64,000 nucleotides of DNA from Leisingera sp. M658 (GTDB lineage: Bacteria > Pseudomonadota > Alphaproteobacteria > Rhodobacterales > Rhodobacteraceae), in assembly GCF_025144145.1 (NCBI RefSeq), contig NZ_CP083546.1, forward strand, positions 1,256,501-1,320,500, read 5' to 3'. The position numbers and the translations under genes are program-made. The notes beneath the pieces were generated by a model, which was given only the letters and a program-made list of their open reading frames with translations, made no database searches and was not told the origin of the DNA. This document shows, one piece after another, positions 35,783-44,951 of the stretch. Position 1 is the first letter of the stretch. Every line of letters begins with the position of its first letter.

Positions 35783-36571
35783 ATGACCGGAGAGCTGTCG
35801 CCCATCGACAAGGCGAAATTCGTTGCTGCCAAACGAGCGGCTGAAATGGTTGAGGATGGCATGCGTGTCGGCCTTGGCACCGGTTCCACCGCGGCCTGGC
35901 TGGTGCGTTGCCTGGGCGAGATGGTGAGCCGCGACGGGCTGAAGATCACTGCAGTGCCGACCTCCAGCCGCACCGCTGCGCTGGCGCGGGATGTGGGCAT
36001 CAACGTGGTGTCGCTGGACGAGGCCAAATGGCTGGATATGACCATTGACGGCGCCGATGAGTTCGACGCCGATCTGAACCTGATCAAGGGCGGCGGCGGT
36101 GCGCATCTGCAGGAAAAGATCGTGGCCACCGCCTCGGACCAGATGGTGGTGATTGCCGATGCCAGCAAGTCGGTTGAGACCCTGGGCGCCTTCCCGCTGC
36201 CGGTTGAAGTGCTGCCGTTCGGCTGGCAGAGCAGCCAGGCGCTGATTGAGGAAACCCTGGTATCGATGGATGTGATGGGCCGCACCACGACGCTGCGGAT
36301 GAACGGCGATGCGCCGTTTGTGACCGATGAGGGCAATTACATCCTGGATCTGCATCTGAAGCGCATCGGCAATGCCCGCCAGCTGGCGCTGGTGATGAAC
36401 CAGATCCCCGGTGTGATCGAGAACGGGCTGTTCATCGACATCTGCGACACCGTGGTGATCGGTTTCGGCGACGGAAGGGTCGAGGTGCGCGACATCAACG
36501 AAGGCACGGTTGAGAAGGACAAGCTGGACTTTGTCGAGAACGACAACCTGTTCACCGATCTGCAGGATTGA
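35783..36571 (+). CDS. rpiA: ribose-5-phosphate isomerase A
   Basis: A 262-residue isomerase interconverting ribose 5-phosphate and ribulose 5-phosphate. Family motifs are GLGTGSTAAW, DGADEFDADLNLIKGGGGA (with the catalytic Asp, Glu and Lys) and KIVATAS. The start at 35783 has GGAG 7 bases upstream; the open frame extends left but without family match. gor follows on the same strand. Confidence 0.96.
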   Translation: MTGELSPIDKAKFVAAKRAAEMVEDGMRVGLGTGSTAAWLVRCLGEMVSRDGLKITAVPTSSRTAALARDVGINVVSLDEAKWLDMTIDGADEFDADLNLIKGGGGAHLQEKIVATASDQMVVIADASKSVETLGAFPLPVEVLPFGWQSSQALIEETLVSMDVMGRTTTLRMNGDAPFVTDEGNYILDLHLKRIGNARQLALVMNQIPGVIENGLFIDICDTVVIGFGDGRVEVRDINEGTVEKDKLDFVENDNLFTDLQD

Positions 36572-36755
36572 GTTGCACCCGGCCGGCAGGCCGGGCGCTG
36601 CCCTGCGCTTTCTGTGTGGGGCCTTTCGCCTCACAACCCTGTGCAAATTCAATGCAAAAGGTTGAATGCGCCGCAGGAACGCCCACTTGGGCATATGGCG
36701 TTTGGTGGTCCGTTATGGGATACACCTGATCAAGAAATGCAAAGGGCGGGATTTC

Positions 36756-38111
36756 ATGAGCTTTGATTACGATCTGTTTGTCATCGGCGGCGGCTCGGGC
36801 GGGGTGCGGGCGGCGCGTGTTGCGGCGCAGGAAGGCGCCAAGGTGGCGCTGGCCGAGGAAGACCGCTATGGCGGCACCTGTGTGATCCGCGGCTGTGTGC
36901 CGAAGAAGCTGATGGTTTTTGCCTCTGAGTATTCCGGGATGGTCGAGGATGCCCAGGCCTATGGGTGGGACGTCAAAGCAGGTGATTTCAGCTGGGATGC
37001 CTTCAAGGGCAAGCTGCATGCGGAACTGGACCGGCTGGAAGGCATCTACCGCAACATCCTGAAAAACAACGGTGTCGAGAGCTTTGATCAGCGTGCCAAG
37101 CTGGCGGATGCCCACACCGTTGAGCTGGCTGACGGCACCCGCAAGACGGCCAAGCACATTCTGGTGGCAACCGGCGGCTGGCCGACCGTGCCGGAATTTC
37201 CGGGCGCGGAGCTGGCGATCACGTCGAACGAGATTTTCCACCTGGATAAGCTGCCCGAAAGCCTGCTGATTGTCGGCGGCGGTTACATCGCGTCTGAATT
37301 TGCCGGCATCATGAACGGGCTGGGCGTCAAGACGACGCAATTCTACCGCGGCCCGCAGATCCTGCGCGGCTTTGACGAGGAAGCGCGCGGCGTGATTGCC
37401 GAGGGCATGGCCGAAGCGGGCATCGACCTGCAATTGAACACCAATGTCACCGAAATGCAGGCCGAGGGCGATAAGATCCGGGTGACCGATACCCATGGCA
37501 ACACCCATCTGTTCGACAAGGTGATGTACGCCACAGGCCGCGCCCCCAATGCGGACAATCTGGGGCTTGAGGAAATCGGTGTTGAACGCGGCAAGGGCGG
37601 CGCCATTGTGGTCGATGCCTACAGCCAGACCGGCGTGCCGTCGGTCTTTGCCGTTGGCGATGTGACCGACCGGGTGAACCTGACACCGGTGGCGATCCGC
37701 GAAGGCATGGCCTTTGTCGAGACCGTGTTCAAAGGCAACCCGACCAGCCCCGACCACGAGCTGATCCCGACGGCGATCTTCACCCAGCCGGAAATGGGCA
37801 CCGTGGGTCTGAGCGAAGAAGACGCGGCCAAGCAGGAAGCGATCGAGGTTTACTCGACCTCCTTCAAACCGATGCAGCAGGCCTTTGCAGGGCGGGCCCA
37901 GAAAGTGCTGATGAAACTGGTGGTGTCCAAGGCCACGCGCAAGGTGCTGGGCTGCCATATCGTGGCGCCCGGTGCCGGAGAGATGATCCAGCTGGCCGGA
38001 ATTGCCGTAAAGATGGGTGCAACCAAGGAAGATTTCGACCGTACGGTTGCGGTCCACCCGACAATGTCGGAAGAGTTGGTAACGCTGAAGACTCCGGTAC
38101 GCTCGACCTGA
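36756..38111 (+). CDS. gor: glutathione-disulfide reductase
   Basis: A 451-residue flavin disulfide reductase that keeps glutathione reduced with NADPH. The FAD site is DLFVIGGGSGGVRAAR, the redox pair Cys42/Cys47 lies in GGTCVIRGCVPKK, the NADPH site is LLIVGGGYIASEFAG, and the C-terminal catalytic His-Glu is in VAVHPTMSEE. AAGGG precedes ATG 36756 by about 9 bases. It lies between rpiA and hflK. Confidence 0.96.
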   Translation: MSFDYDLFVIGGGSGGVRAARVAAQEGAKVALAEEDRYGGTCVIRGCVPKKLMVFASEYSGMVEDAQAYGWDVKAGDFSWDAFKGKLHAELDRLEGIYRNILKNNGVESFDQRAKLADAHTVELADGTRKTAKHILVATGGWPTVPEFPGAELAITSNEIFHLDKLPESLLIVGGGYIASEFAGIMNGLGVKTTQFYRGPQILRGFDEEARGVIAEGMAEAGIDLQLNTNVTEMQAEGDKIRVTDTHGNTHLFDKVMYATGRAPNADNLGLEEIGVERGKGGAIVVDAYSQTGVPSVFAVGDVTDRVNLTPVAIREGMAFVETVFKGNPTSPDHELIPTAIFTQPEMGTVGLSEEDAAKQEAIEVYSTSFKPMQQAFAGRAQKVLMKLVVSKATRKVLGCHIVAPGAGEMIQLAGIAVKMGATKEDFDRTVAVHPTMSEELVTLKTPVRST

Positions 38112-38191
38112 TCGGGCAGACCGGCAATAATTTAGACCTCATGCCGGCCAGTGTGAAAAATCATCGGCGGCAGCATACGGATAGGAGACAA

Positions 38192-39346
38192 ATGGCGGGC
38201 AATAGCGGTGGCCCATGGGGGGGCGGTGGCTCCTCTGGCGGCGGAGGAGGCAACCGGGGCAATAACGGCGGCAACAATGGCGGCGGCGGCGGCCGCAAGC
38301 CGGAGGACCCCCAGATCCCCGAGATTGACGAGCTGGTCAAGAAAGGCCAGGAGCAGCTGCGCGTCCTGATGGGCGGGCGCGGCGGGTCCGGCGGACGGGG
38401 CGGCCGCGGCGGCGGTTCCGGCGGCGGCGGACCGCTTTTCACCAAGGGCACGCTGGGGCTGGCCGTTGTTGCTGCAGCCGTGCTGTGGGGCTTTGCCAGC
38501 TTCTATACCGTAAAGCCGGAAGAACAGTCGGTTGAGCTGTTCCTGGGGGAATACTCCTCGACCGGACAGCCGGGCCTGAATTTTGCGCCTTGGCCGCTGG
38601 TGACCAAGGAAATCCTGCCGGTCACCCGTGAACAGACCGAAGACATCGGTGTTGGCGGCGGCCGCAGCTCGGAAGCGGGGCTGATGCTGACCGGCGACGA
38701 AAACATCGTCGATATTGACTTTCAGGTGGTCTGGAACATCAACGATCCGGCGAAGTTCCTGTTCAACCTGCGCGATGCCCGCACCACCATCCGCGCTGTA
38801 TCGGAATCGGCGATGCGCGAGATTATCGCCCAGTCCGAACTGGCGCCGATCCTGAACCGCGACCGTGGCTCGATCGCCTCGCGGCTGCAGGAGCTGATCC
38901 AGTTCACGCTGGATGATTATGACAGCGGCATCAACATCATCCGCGTCAACTTTGACAAGGCGGATCCGCCTGCGTCGGTGATTGCCGCCTTCCGCGATGT
39001 TCAGGCTGCTGAACAGGAACGCGACAGGCGCCAGAACGAAGCCGACGCCTATGCCAACAATGCGCTGGCTGAGGCCCGAGGTCAGGCGGCTGAGCTGCTG
39101 GAACGGGCCGAAGGCTACCGTGCGCGCGTTGTCAACGAAGCCCAGGGTGAGGCGAGCCGCTTTAGCGCGGTTCTGACCGAATACCAGAAGGCGCCTGAGG
39201 TGACACGCAAGCGGCTGTATATTGAAACCATGGAAAAGGTGCTGAGCCGGGTCGACAAGATCATCCTCGATGAGCAATCCGGCGAAGGCCAGGGCGTCGT
39301 GCCTTACCTGCCGCTGAATGAACTGCGCCGCGGAGGAAGCAACTGA
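38192..39346 (+). CDS. hflK: FtsH protease modulator HflK
   Basis: A 384-residue SPFH/band-7 membrane protein that forms, with HflC, a large cage around the FtsH protease. The first 80 residues are Gly/Asn-rich and disordered, a membrane anchor spans about residues 88-106, and the SPFH domain and a coiled coil (AEQERDRRQNEADAYANNAL) follow on the periplasmic side. AGGAG lies 4 bases before the ATG. The stop overlaps the hflC start (TGATG). Confidence 0.95.
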   Translation: MAGNSGGPWGGGGSSGGGGGNRGNNGGNNGGGGGRKPEDPQIPEIDELVKKGQEQLRVLMGGRGGSGGRGGRGGGSGGGGPLFTKGTLGLAVVAAAVLWGFASFYTVKPEEQSVELFLGEYSSTGQPGLNFAPWPLVTKEILPVTREQTEDIGVGGGRSSEAGLMLTGDENIVDIDFQVVWNINDPAKFLFNLRDARTTIRAVSESAMREIIAQSELAPILNRDRGSIASRLQELIQFTLDDYDSGINIIRVNFDKADPPASVIAAFRDVQAAEQERDRRQNEADAYANNALAEARGQAAELLERAEGYRARVVNEAQGEASRFSAVLTEYQKAPEVTRKRLYIETMEKVLSRVDKIILDEQSGEGQGVVPYLPLNELRRGGSN

Positions 39347-40230
39347 TGCGTAAGACAACTCTTTTGCTGCCGGTGCTGGTGATCGCTGCGATTGCCGCGC
39401 TGTCGTCGGTGTTCATTGTGGACGAGCGCGAAAAAGCTCTGGTGCTGCAGTTCGGCCGGGTGGTCTCGGTCAAGGAAGATCCGGGCCTGGCGTTCAAGAT
39501 CCCGGTGATCCAGGAGGTGGTGCGCTATGACGACCGCATCCTGAGCCGCGACATTGACCCGCTGGAAATCACCCCGTCGGACGACCGCCGCCTGGTGGTT
39601 GACGCCTTTGCACGCTACCGGATTGTGGACGTGAACCGCTTCCGTCAGGCGGTTGGTGCCGGCGGTATCGCCACTGCGGAAAACCGACTGGATTCGATCC
39701 TGCGGGCGCAAACCCGCGAGATCCTCGGCTCGGTCAGCTCCAACGACATCCTGTCGTCGGACCGTGCCGCGCTGATGCTGCGGATCCGCAATGGCGCCAT
39801 CGCCGATGCGCGCGCTTTGGGCATTGCCATCATCGACGTGCGTCTGAAGCGCACTGACCTGCCGTCGGAAAACCTGGATGCGACGTTTGAGCGGATGCGG
39901 GCCGAGCGTGTGCGCGAAGCCACCGACGAGCGCGCCCGCGGCAACGAAGCCGCACAGCGGATCCGGGCGCAGGCCGACCGGACCGTGGTTGAGCTGGTGT
40001 CGGAAGCGCAGCGCGAGGCGGAGATCATCCGCGGTGAATCGGATGCCGAACGCAACGCGATCTTTGCCCAGGCTTATGGTGCGGACCCGGAATTCTTTGA
40101 ATTCTACCGCAGCCTGAACGCCTATGCGAATTCGCTGTTGGCGGGGAATTCGACCATGGTGCTGTCGCCGGACAACGAGTTTTTCAACTACTTGAAATCC
40201 TCGGACGGCAAGCGGCCGGCAGGGCAGTAA
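39346..40230 (+). CDS. hflC: FtsH protease modulator HflC
   Basis: A 294-residue partner of HflK: a single N-terminal membrane anchor (LLLPVLVIAAIAALSSVFIV), an SPFH domain (EREKALVLQFGRVV onward) and a helical stalk (RERVREATDERARGNEAAQR region). It overlaps both neighbours by a single base, so hflK, hflC and the DUF2065 gene are tightly coupled. Confidence 0.95.
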   Translation: MRKTTLLLPVLVIAAIAALSSVFIVDEREKALVLQFGRVVSVKEDPGLAFKIPVIQEVVRYDDRILSRDIDPLEITPSDDRRLVVDAFARYRIVDVNRFRQAVGAGGIATAENRLDSILRAQTREILGSVSSNDILSSDRAALMLRIRNGAIADARALGIAIIDVRLKRTDLPSENLDATFERMRAERVREATDERARGNEAAQRIRAQADRTVVELVSEAQREAEIIRGESDAERNAIFAQAYGADPEFFEFYRSLNAYANSLLAGNSTMVLSPDNEFFNYLKSSDGKRPAGQ

Positions 40231-40424
40231 TGGGGTTCATCCTCCTGGCCCTGGGGCTGGTACTGATTGCAGAGGGGCTGGTGTACGCACTGGCCCCTTC
40301 GCTTGTGGAGCGCCTGCTGGAGATGCTGCGCGAGCTCTCTGAAGATCAACGCCGCAATGCCGGGCTGGCGGCGTTGGCGCTGGGGCTGATCCTGGTCTGG
40401 CTGGCGTTCTGGTTCGGGGTTTGA
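40230..40424 (+). CDS. DUF2065 (YjeT-like) small membrane protein
   Basis: A 64-residue protein with two membrane helices (ILLALGLVLIAEGLVYALAP and AALALGLILVWLAFWFGV). DUF2065 genes often follow hflK-hflC in proteobacteria; function is unknown. It starts on the last base of the hflC stop (TAATG). Confidence 0.9.
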   Translation: MGFILLALGLVLIAEGLVYALAPSLVERLLEMLRELSEDQRRNAGLAALALGLILVWLAFWFGV

Positions 40425-40671
40425 AGACGCCGTTTTCCCCCTAGATTTTCAGCGAAAATGCAGACTTTCCCTGCTAGAATAACCTGCAGCAGGACGCGCG
40501 CGTGCCGTTGCGGGCTGAAAACCCGGTCACAGCGGCTTTATTCCTTGCAACATTTGTTGCGGGGCGGGCGGAAGTTCCTACATTGGAGCCATAAGACTCT
40601 GCCCGGCTATCCTGGTGTTTACGCCGGTCCGTGGCGGACAAGAAGAATTAGAAGTGACAAGGAGTAGATCC

Positions 40672-42165
40672 GTGCAGCCACAGGCAATTGCAATTTCCGG
40701 CCGGGCAGGCGGCAGCAGCGCGATGATGCGCATGATCTGGCTTGCGGTGCTGGCCATGGCGGTCCTGCTGATGCAGGCGGTATCCGCGATGGCGCGCCCC
40801 GAAAGCCTGGCGCCGCTGGCCGATCAGGTCAGTCCGGCAGTGGTCAACATCACCACCACAACCGTGGTCGAGGGCCGCACCGGCCCGCAAGGCATTGTCC
40901 CCGAAGGCTCGCCGTTTGAGGATTTCTTCCGTGAATTCCAGGACCGCAACGGCAATGGCAATGGCAACCGTCCGCGCCGGTCCTCGGCGCTGGGGTCAGG
41001 GTTTGTGATTTCCGAGGACGGTTACATCGTCACCAACAACCATGTGATTGAAGGTGCGGATGAGATCGAGATCGAGTTTTTCCCCGGCGACGGCCAGCCC
41101 AAGGAGCTGCTGCCGGCCAAGGTGATCGGCACCGATCCCAACACAGATATCGCGCTGCTCAAGGTGCAGGCGCCCGCACCGCTGAAATTCGTCAAATTCG
41201 GCGACAGCGACACCGCCCGCGTAGGTGACTGGGTGGTCGCCATGGGCAACCCTCTGGGGCAGGGGTTCTCAGTCTCCGCCGGCATCGTGTCAGCGCGCAA
41301 CCGCGAGCTGTCGGGGTCTTATGACGATTACATCCAGACCGATGCGGCGATCAACCGGGGCAATTCGGGCGGGCCGCTGTTCAACATGGATGGCGATGTG
41401 GTCGGTGTGAACACTGCGATCCTGTCGCCCAATGGCGGCTCCATCGGCATTGGCTTTTCGATGGCCTCCAATGTGGTGGTCAAAGTTGTCGACCAGCTGA
41501 AGAAATTCGGCGAGACCCGCCGCGGCTGGCTGGGTGTGAAGATCCAGGATGTGGATGCGGATCTGGCTGAGGCGATCGGCCTGGACAAGGCCCGCGGCGC
41601 GCTGGTGACGGACGTGCCCGAAGGCCCCGCCAAAGAGGCCGGTGTGCTGGCCGGCGACGTGATTGTCAGCTTTGACGGCGGCGATGTGAAGGACACCCGC
41701 GGGTTGGTGCGCCAGGTCGGCAATGCCGAGGTCGGCAAGACCGTGCGGCTGGTGGTGTACCGCGAGGGCAAGACAGAAACGCTGCGGGTGACTCTGGGCC
41801 GCCGCGAAGATGCCGAGCGCAGCCCCACCGGTCAGCAGAACGGTGACGGTGAACCCGGGCAGACCGAAAAGGAGCTGCTGGGCCTGTCGGTCGGAGTTCT
41901 GACGGACCAGATGCGCGGTGAGCTGAATGTGGGCGAAGATGTCGAAGGGCTGGCCATTCTGTCCGTGGATGAGACATCGGAGGCTTGGGAAAAGGGCCTG
42001 CGCGCCGGCGATGTGATCACCGAGGCAGGCCAGCAGAAGGTCACCTCGATCAGCGAGCTGGAAAGCCGCGTAGCCGAAGCCAAGGAGGCGGGCCGCAAGT
42101 CGCTGCTTCTGCTGGTGCGCCGCGGCGGCGAGCCGCGTTTTGTGGCGCTGAACCTGGCGAAGTAA
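40672..42165 (+). CDS. Do-family periplasmic serine protease (DegP/MucD type)
   Basis: A 497-residue HtrA protease and chaperone. A signal peptide (WLAVLAMAVLLMQAVSAMA) leads to a trypsin-like domain with the triad His124 (TNNHVIEG), Asp159 (NTDIALL) and Ser232 (GNSGGPLF), then two PDZ domains (RRGWLGVKIQDVDADLAEAI starts the first). The start is GTG 40672, with AAGGAG at 40659-40664. It follows hflKC after 247 bases; membrane-protein quality control links the group. It acts in the periplasm on misfolded proteins. Confidence 0.95.
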   Translation: MQPQAIAISGRAGGSSAMMRMIWLAVLAMAVLLMQAVSAMARPESLAPLADQVSPAVVNITTTTVVEGRTGPQGIVPEGSPFEDFFREFQDRNGNGNGNRPRRSSALGSGFVISEDGYIVTNNHVIEGADEIEIEFFPGDGQPKELLPAKVIGTDPNTDIALLKVQAPAPLKFVKFGDSDTARVGDWVVAMGNPLGQGFSVSAGIVSARNRELSGSYDDYIQTDAAINRGNSGGPLFNMDGDVVGVNTAILSPNGGSIGIGFSMASNVVVKVVDQLKKFGETRRGWLGVKIQDVDADLAEAIGLDKARGALVTDVPEGPAKEAGVLAGDVIVSFDGGDVKDTRGLVRQVGNAEVGKTVRLVVYREGKTETLRVTLGRREDAERSPTGQQNGDGEPGQTEKELLGLSVGVLTDQMRGELNVGEDVEGLAILSVDETSEAWEKGLRAGDVITEAGQQKVTSISELESRVAEAKEAGRKSLLLLVRRGGEPRFVALNLAK

Positions 42166-42196
42166 CCGCCTGAAGACAAGTCTTGTCCAAATCGTC

Positions 42197-42223
42197 AAAG
42201 GCCGGGCTCTCTGCCCGGCCTTT
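42197..42223. terminator. bidirectional terminator between degP-like and methyltransferase genes
   Basis: A perfect 11-bp stem (AAAGGCCGGGC/GCCCGGCCTTT, loop TCTCT) between two convergent genes. The T-run is only three long on either strand. Confidence 0.8.
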
Positions 42224-42241
42224 GATCATTGCGGCAAGGGG

Positions 42242-42754
42242 TTATGCCCGTTTCATGAGCAACAGGCCGCGGCTGTCCTGTTCGGTGCGCCATCCCTTTG
42301 GGTCGGCAGCAAAAATCCGGCGGAAATCTTCAAGGTTGGGTTTTTCGTCGGATATCAGCACCCAGCCGCCCGGCCGCAGATGCGGCAGGCAGCGGGTCAG
42401 GACCGCCCGCCGGTCCGGCGCGGCCAGCATGTGCAGGGTCCGGTCGAACAGCAGGATGTCGTAGTCCTCCTTTGGCGCCCAGTCCGTGAGGTCGGCGGCA
42501 GCGCCGGTAATGTCCAGGTCTTCCTTTGCCGCAGCATCCAGCATATCCCGGATGCCATGCGGCGACAGGTCGACGCCTGTGACCCGGTGGCCCAGGCGGG
42601 CTATGAACAGCGCGTCCCGCCCCTGGCCGCAGCCGGCATCCAGAACATGCAGGCCTTGCGCCTTAAGCCCTGTGAAAAAGGCAGTGATTTCCGGAGAGGG
42701 AGCGCCGAGGGCGTCCGGGGTTTCGCGGTAGAGTTTGTCATAATTGTAAGCCAT
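42242..42754 (-). CDS. class I SAM-dependent methyltransferase (TehB-like)
   Basis: A 170-residue methyltransferase with motif I HVLDAGCGQGRDALFIA and GVDLSPHGI, and a DRTLHML segment. It resembles the TehB/thiopurine-type small methyltransferases. Function unknown. ATG 42754 and GTG 42763 are both possible; neither has a clear ribosome site. Confidence 0.82.
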   Translation of the reverse strand: MAYNYDKLYRETPDALGAPSPEITAFFTGLKAQGLHVLDAGCGQGRDALFIARLGHRVTGVDLSPHGIRDMLDAAAKEDLDITGAAADLTDWAPKEDYDILLFDRTLHMLAAPDRRAVLTRCLPHLRPGGWVLISDEKPNLEDFRRIFAADPKGWRTEQDSRGLLLMKRA

Positions 42755-42826
42755 GCGCGGCACCGTAGCGGCCCGGTTGCGGAATGGCTAAGTGAAATAT
42801 TCCGTGAGCGGAAGGCGGGCCCGGCG

Positions 42827-42873
42827 CAAGACTTTTCTGAAAAGTCTTGGCAAAAGTTTTTGGAAAACTTTTA
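42827..42873. repeat. double-palindrome element, copy 2
   Basis: CAAGACTTTT-ctg-AAAAGTCTTG (42827-42849) is followed by CAAAAGTTTT-tgg-AAAACTTTTA (42851-42873). Stems equal those of copy 1 (8262-8308); both loops differ. Confidence 0.85.
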
Positions 42874-42922
42874 CGCCCCGTCGCTGACGGGCCGCGGCTG
42901 CCAACGAGCGCGCGGAGTGGGG

Positions 42923-42956
42923 AAGAGCCATGCGCTGGCGGGCGCATGGCTCTTTT
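42923..42956 (+). terminator. orphan intrinsic terminator (13-bp stem)
   Basis: AAGAGCCATGCGC (42923-42935) pairs perfectly with 42942-42954 and is followed by T on the plus strand. Both flanking protein genes run leftward, so no annotated plus-strand transcript ends here. Confidence 0.75.
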
Positions 42957-43030
42957 GGGACAGGCAGCCATTGGGATGGAACGGATAATGGCTGTCTGTA
43001 TCCGGTTATTGCCGGATGCAGCCCAGCGTT

Positions 43031-43048
43031 CTGTAACCGGGATTACAG
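43031..43048. promoter_or_regulatory. operator-like palindrome
   Basis: CTGTAA-N6-TTACAG is a perfect 6-bp inverted repeat with Crp-superfamily-like spacing, 49 bases beyond the 3' end of the Crp-like gene. Confidence 0.35.
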
Positions 43049-43097
43049 AGCAGGGTTTTCTTGCGGTTTTTCCGGAAAAATACTGCCGCTGGTGCTG

Positions 43098-43766
43098 TCA
43101 GATCGAGTCCGGTTCGGCCAGCACCGCCAGTTCTGTGCGGTCAAGGATCTGCACGCCGCCGCGGCTGATGCTGACCAGGCCGGTGCGCTTCCAGGCGGCC
43201 AGGGTTTTTGAAACCGCTTCGCGGGTGGCACCGACAAATTCCGCCAGCTCGGCTTGCGACAGGGCGATGCGGCCGTCGCTGTTTTCAGGTGCCAGATACA
43301 GCAGTTTGCGCGCCAGCCGCACCGGCATTGGCAGGAACACCTGCTCGTTCAGCTGGGTGTTCATCCAGCGCATCCGCTGCCCGGCCAGCCGCAGCAGGTC
43401 GGCGGCCAGGTCCGGATACTGGCGGATCTGATCCAGCACGTCGCCGCTGCGCAGGCGCAGCACCCGGCTTGGCTCGGCGGCGATGGCGGTGGCGGTGCGC
43501 TCGCCCGGGTCGAACAGGGTGATCTCGCCGAACACCGCGCCGGGGCGCATCATGTCCAGCGACAGCTTGCGGCCCGAAGCAGACAGCACCGAAAATTCCA
43601 GCGCGCCCTCGGCAATTGCATAAAGCGCATCGCCCTGATCGCCCTGTTCAAACAGTACTTCGCCCTGGCGCAGGCGCACTTCAGCCGCCTGGCTTTCGAG
43701 CATCCGCCTAAGCGGGCCGGAGGCGGCCGAGAGAAAGCCGGTATCGGGCAGGCGGGTTGTCAGCAT
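43098..43766 (-). CDS. Crp/Fnr-family transcription regulator
   Basis: A 222-residue regulator with an N-terminal cyclic-nucleotide-binding-type beta barrel (LFEQGDQGDALYAIAEGALE, then GAVFGEITLFDPGERTATA) and a C-terminal winged helix (QAELAEFVGATREAVSKTLA). There are no Cys residues, so it is not an oxygen-sensing iron-sulfur FNR. The ligand is unknown; the barrel has a GEI..GERTATA segment close to, but not the same as, the cAMP pocket. ATG 43766 has AGAGA upstream. Confidence 0.9.
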   Translation of the reverse strand: MLTTRLPDTGFLSAASGPLRRMLESQAAEVRLRQGEVLFEQGDQGDALYAIAEGALEFSVLSASGRKLSLDMMRPGAVFGEITLFDPGERTATAIAAEPSRVLRLRSGDVLDQIRQYPDLAADLLRLAGQRMRWMNTQLNEQVFLPMPVRLARKLLYLAPENSDGRIALSQAELAEFVGATREAVSKTLAAWKRTGLVSISRGGVQILDRTELAVLAEPDSI

Positions 43767-43854
43767 GGCCAAATCTCTTTGCGTCAGGTGCCCAGTCCGG
43801 CGGACCTTAGCAGAGGCGTGGACACCGGGGAACCGGGGAACTGAACCGGTTGGT

Positions 43855-44376
43855 TCAGCCCGCCACGGCGACCAGTCCCAGCTTGCGGGCGGAGGTGAGT
43901 GTCAGGGTGCCGCTGTCCAGTCCCAGTGGTGCCTGATAGCGTTGCACAGCCTTGCGGGTGGCGGCGTCCATCTGTCCGTGAACGGGCCCGCGGTAGACCC
44001 CGCGGACGGCCAGGGCGCGCTGGATTGACCGGATAAAGCCGGGCGTCATCATCGCGGGGCAGGGGATTTCTATCCAGCGCTTCTGCCGCGGCTGCACGAT
44101 CTGCTGGCGGGTCTCGGTGCGGAAGATGGCGGGGCGGATGACCTGGCCGCTGCTGTTGGTTTGCGCCGGTTGTGCTAGCACCTGGCTGGTGATGGTCTCA
44201 ACGACGGCGGGCGAGGTGTGCGTGCTCCAGCAGGTATCGGGCGGAGCGCCGGGCGGGGCATAGCGGCCGGCGCGGGAGACATCGCCGCCGGGCGGCGGCT
44301 GGACGCAGGCCGCCAGCAGCGCCAGCAGCAGCCCGGGCCAGAACCGGCGGCTGGTTTCGATTATGCTCGGCGTCAT
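43855..44376 (-). CDS. peptidoglycan-binding-domain lipoprotein
   Basis: A 173-residue lipoprotein. The signal peptide ends in the lipobox LAAC (WPGLLLALLAACVQ). A Pro-rich linker and a C-terminal PG_binding_1 domain (IRSIQRALAVRGVYRGPVHG, then ATRKAVQRYQ) follow. It should sit in the envelope, anchored by lipid and touching the cell wall; no catalytic domain is present. It is upstream of the Crp-like gene on the same strand, 88 bases away. Confidence 0.83.
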   Translation of the reverse strand: MTPSIIETSRRFWPGLLLALLAACVQPPPGGDVSRAGRYAPPGAPPDTCWSTHTSPAVVETITSQVLAQPAQTNSSGQVIRPAIFRTETRQQIVQPRQKRWIEIPCPAMMTPGFIRSIQRALAVRGVYRGPVHGQMDAATRKAVQRYQAPLGLDSGTLTLTSARKLGLVAVAG

Positions 44377-44449
44377 GCCCGGATGCCTTTGTCACTGTGC
44401 CTCTGCCGGCGCCCCTGTCAGTTCCGGGCGCCGGTGCTTTGACGGCAGG

Positions 44450-44914
44450 TTAGCCCAGTTCCGGCCCTTGCGCAAAGGCGGGATCATTCCGGCGGCTTTG
44501 TTCCGCCAGCAACAGGTCAAGCATCGGCGAAATATCCTCAACCGTTTCGGCAATCACATGGGTGACGGAATGCGCCCGCTGCAGCCGCCCGGTGATGCGC
44601 AAGAGCCGGCCTGAGATCACCGCACGGCGGAAAGCCTCGTAGATCTTGCGCCAGATGATCACGTTGACGATGCCGGTCTCGTCCTCAAGCGTGACAAAGA
44701 TTACGCCCTTGGCGGTGCCGGGGCGCTGGCGCAGGATCACCAGCCCGGCGACGGTGATGCAGGCGTTCTGAGGCGGTTCCTGCAGCCGGGCCGCAGGCAG
44801 GCAGTGCGGCGGGTGCGGCCAGGGCTGGGATCCGTGCCCGCCTGCTGCGCAGGCTGCGGCAGGGGGGAGAACTGAGGCAGGGGTTGATGCGGGGGGTGAG
44901 GCGGGGGCTGGCAT
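44450..44914 (-). pseudogene. remnant of the error-prone polymerase gene dnaE2 (imuC)
   Basis: The 154-codon frame ends with about 100 residues that match the C-terminal OB-fold of DnaE2: ITVAGLVILRQRPGTAKGVI, LEDETGIVNVIIW, then RLLRITGRLQR and THVIAETVEDI. The polymerase body (about 900 residues) and the usual final tail are missing. The first 45 codons are Pro/Ala/His-rich and unrelated. A LexA-type box lies 38 bases upstream. The piece reads openly, so a small SOS-driven product cannot be excluded, but a collapsed imuA-imuB-dnaE2 cassette is the simpler view. Confidence 0.8.
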
Positions 44915-44951
44915 GAGGAAAACGGCCTTGCGGTTGAAAAATATCCGACGT

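Larger units (their letters stand above)
42755..43097. other. 343-base palindrome-dense intergenic region
   Basis: Five inverted repeats lie in order: the double palindrome (42827-42873), a 13-bp hairpin followed by TTTT (42923-42956), ATCCGG-ttattg-CCGGAT (43000-43017), CTGTAA-ccggga-TTACAG (43031-43048) and TTTTTCCGGAAAAA (43067-43080). No protein gene is evident. Confidence 0.75.
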
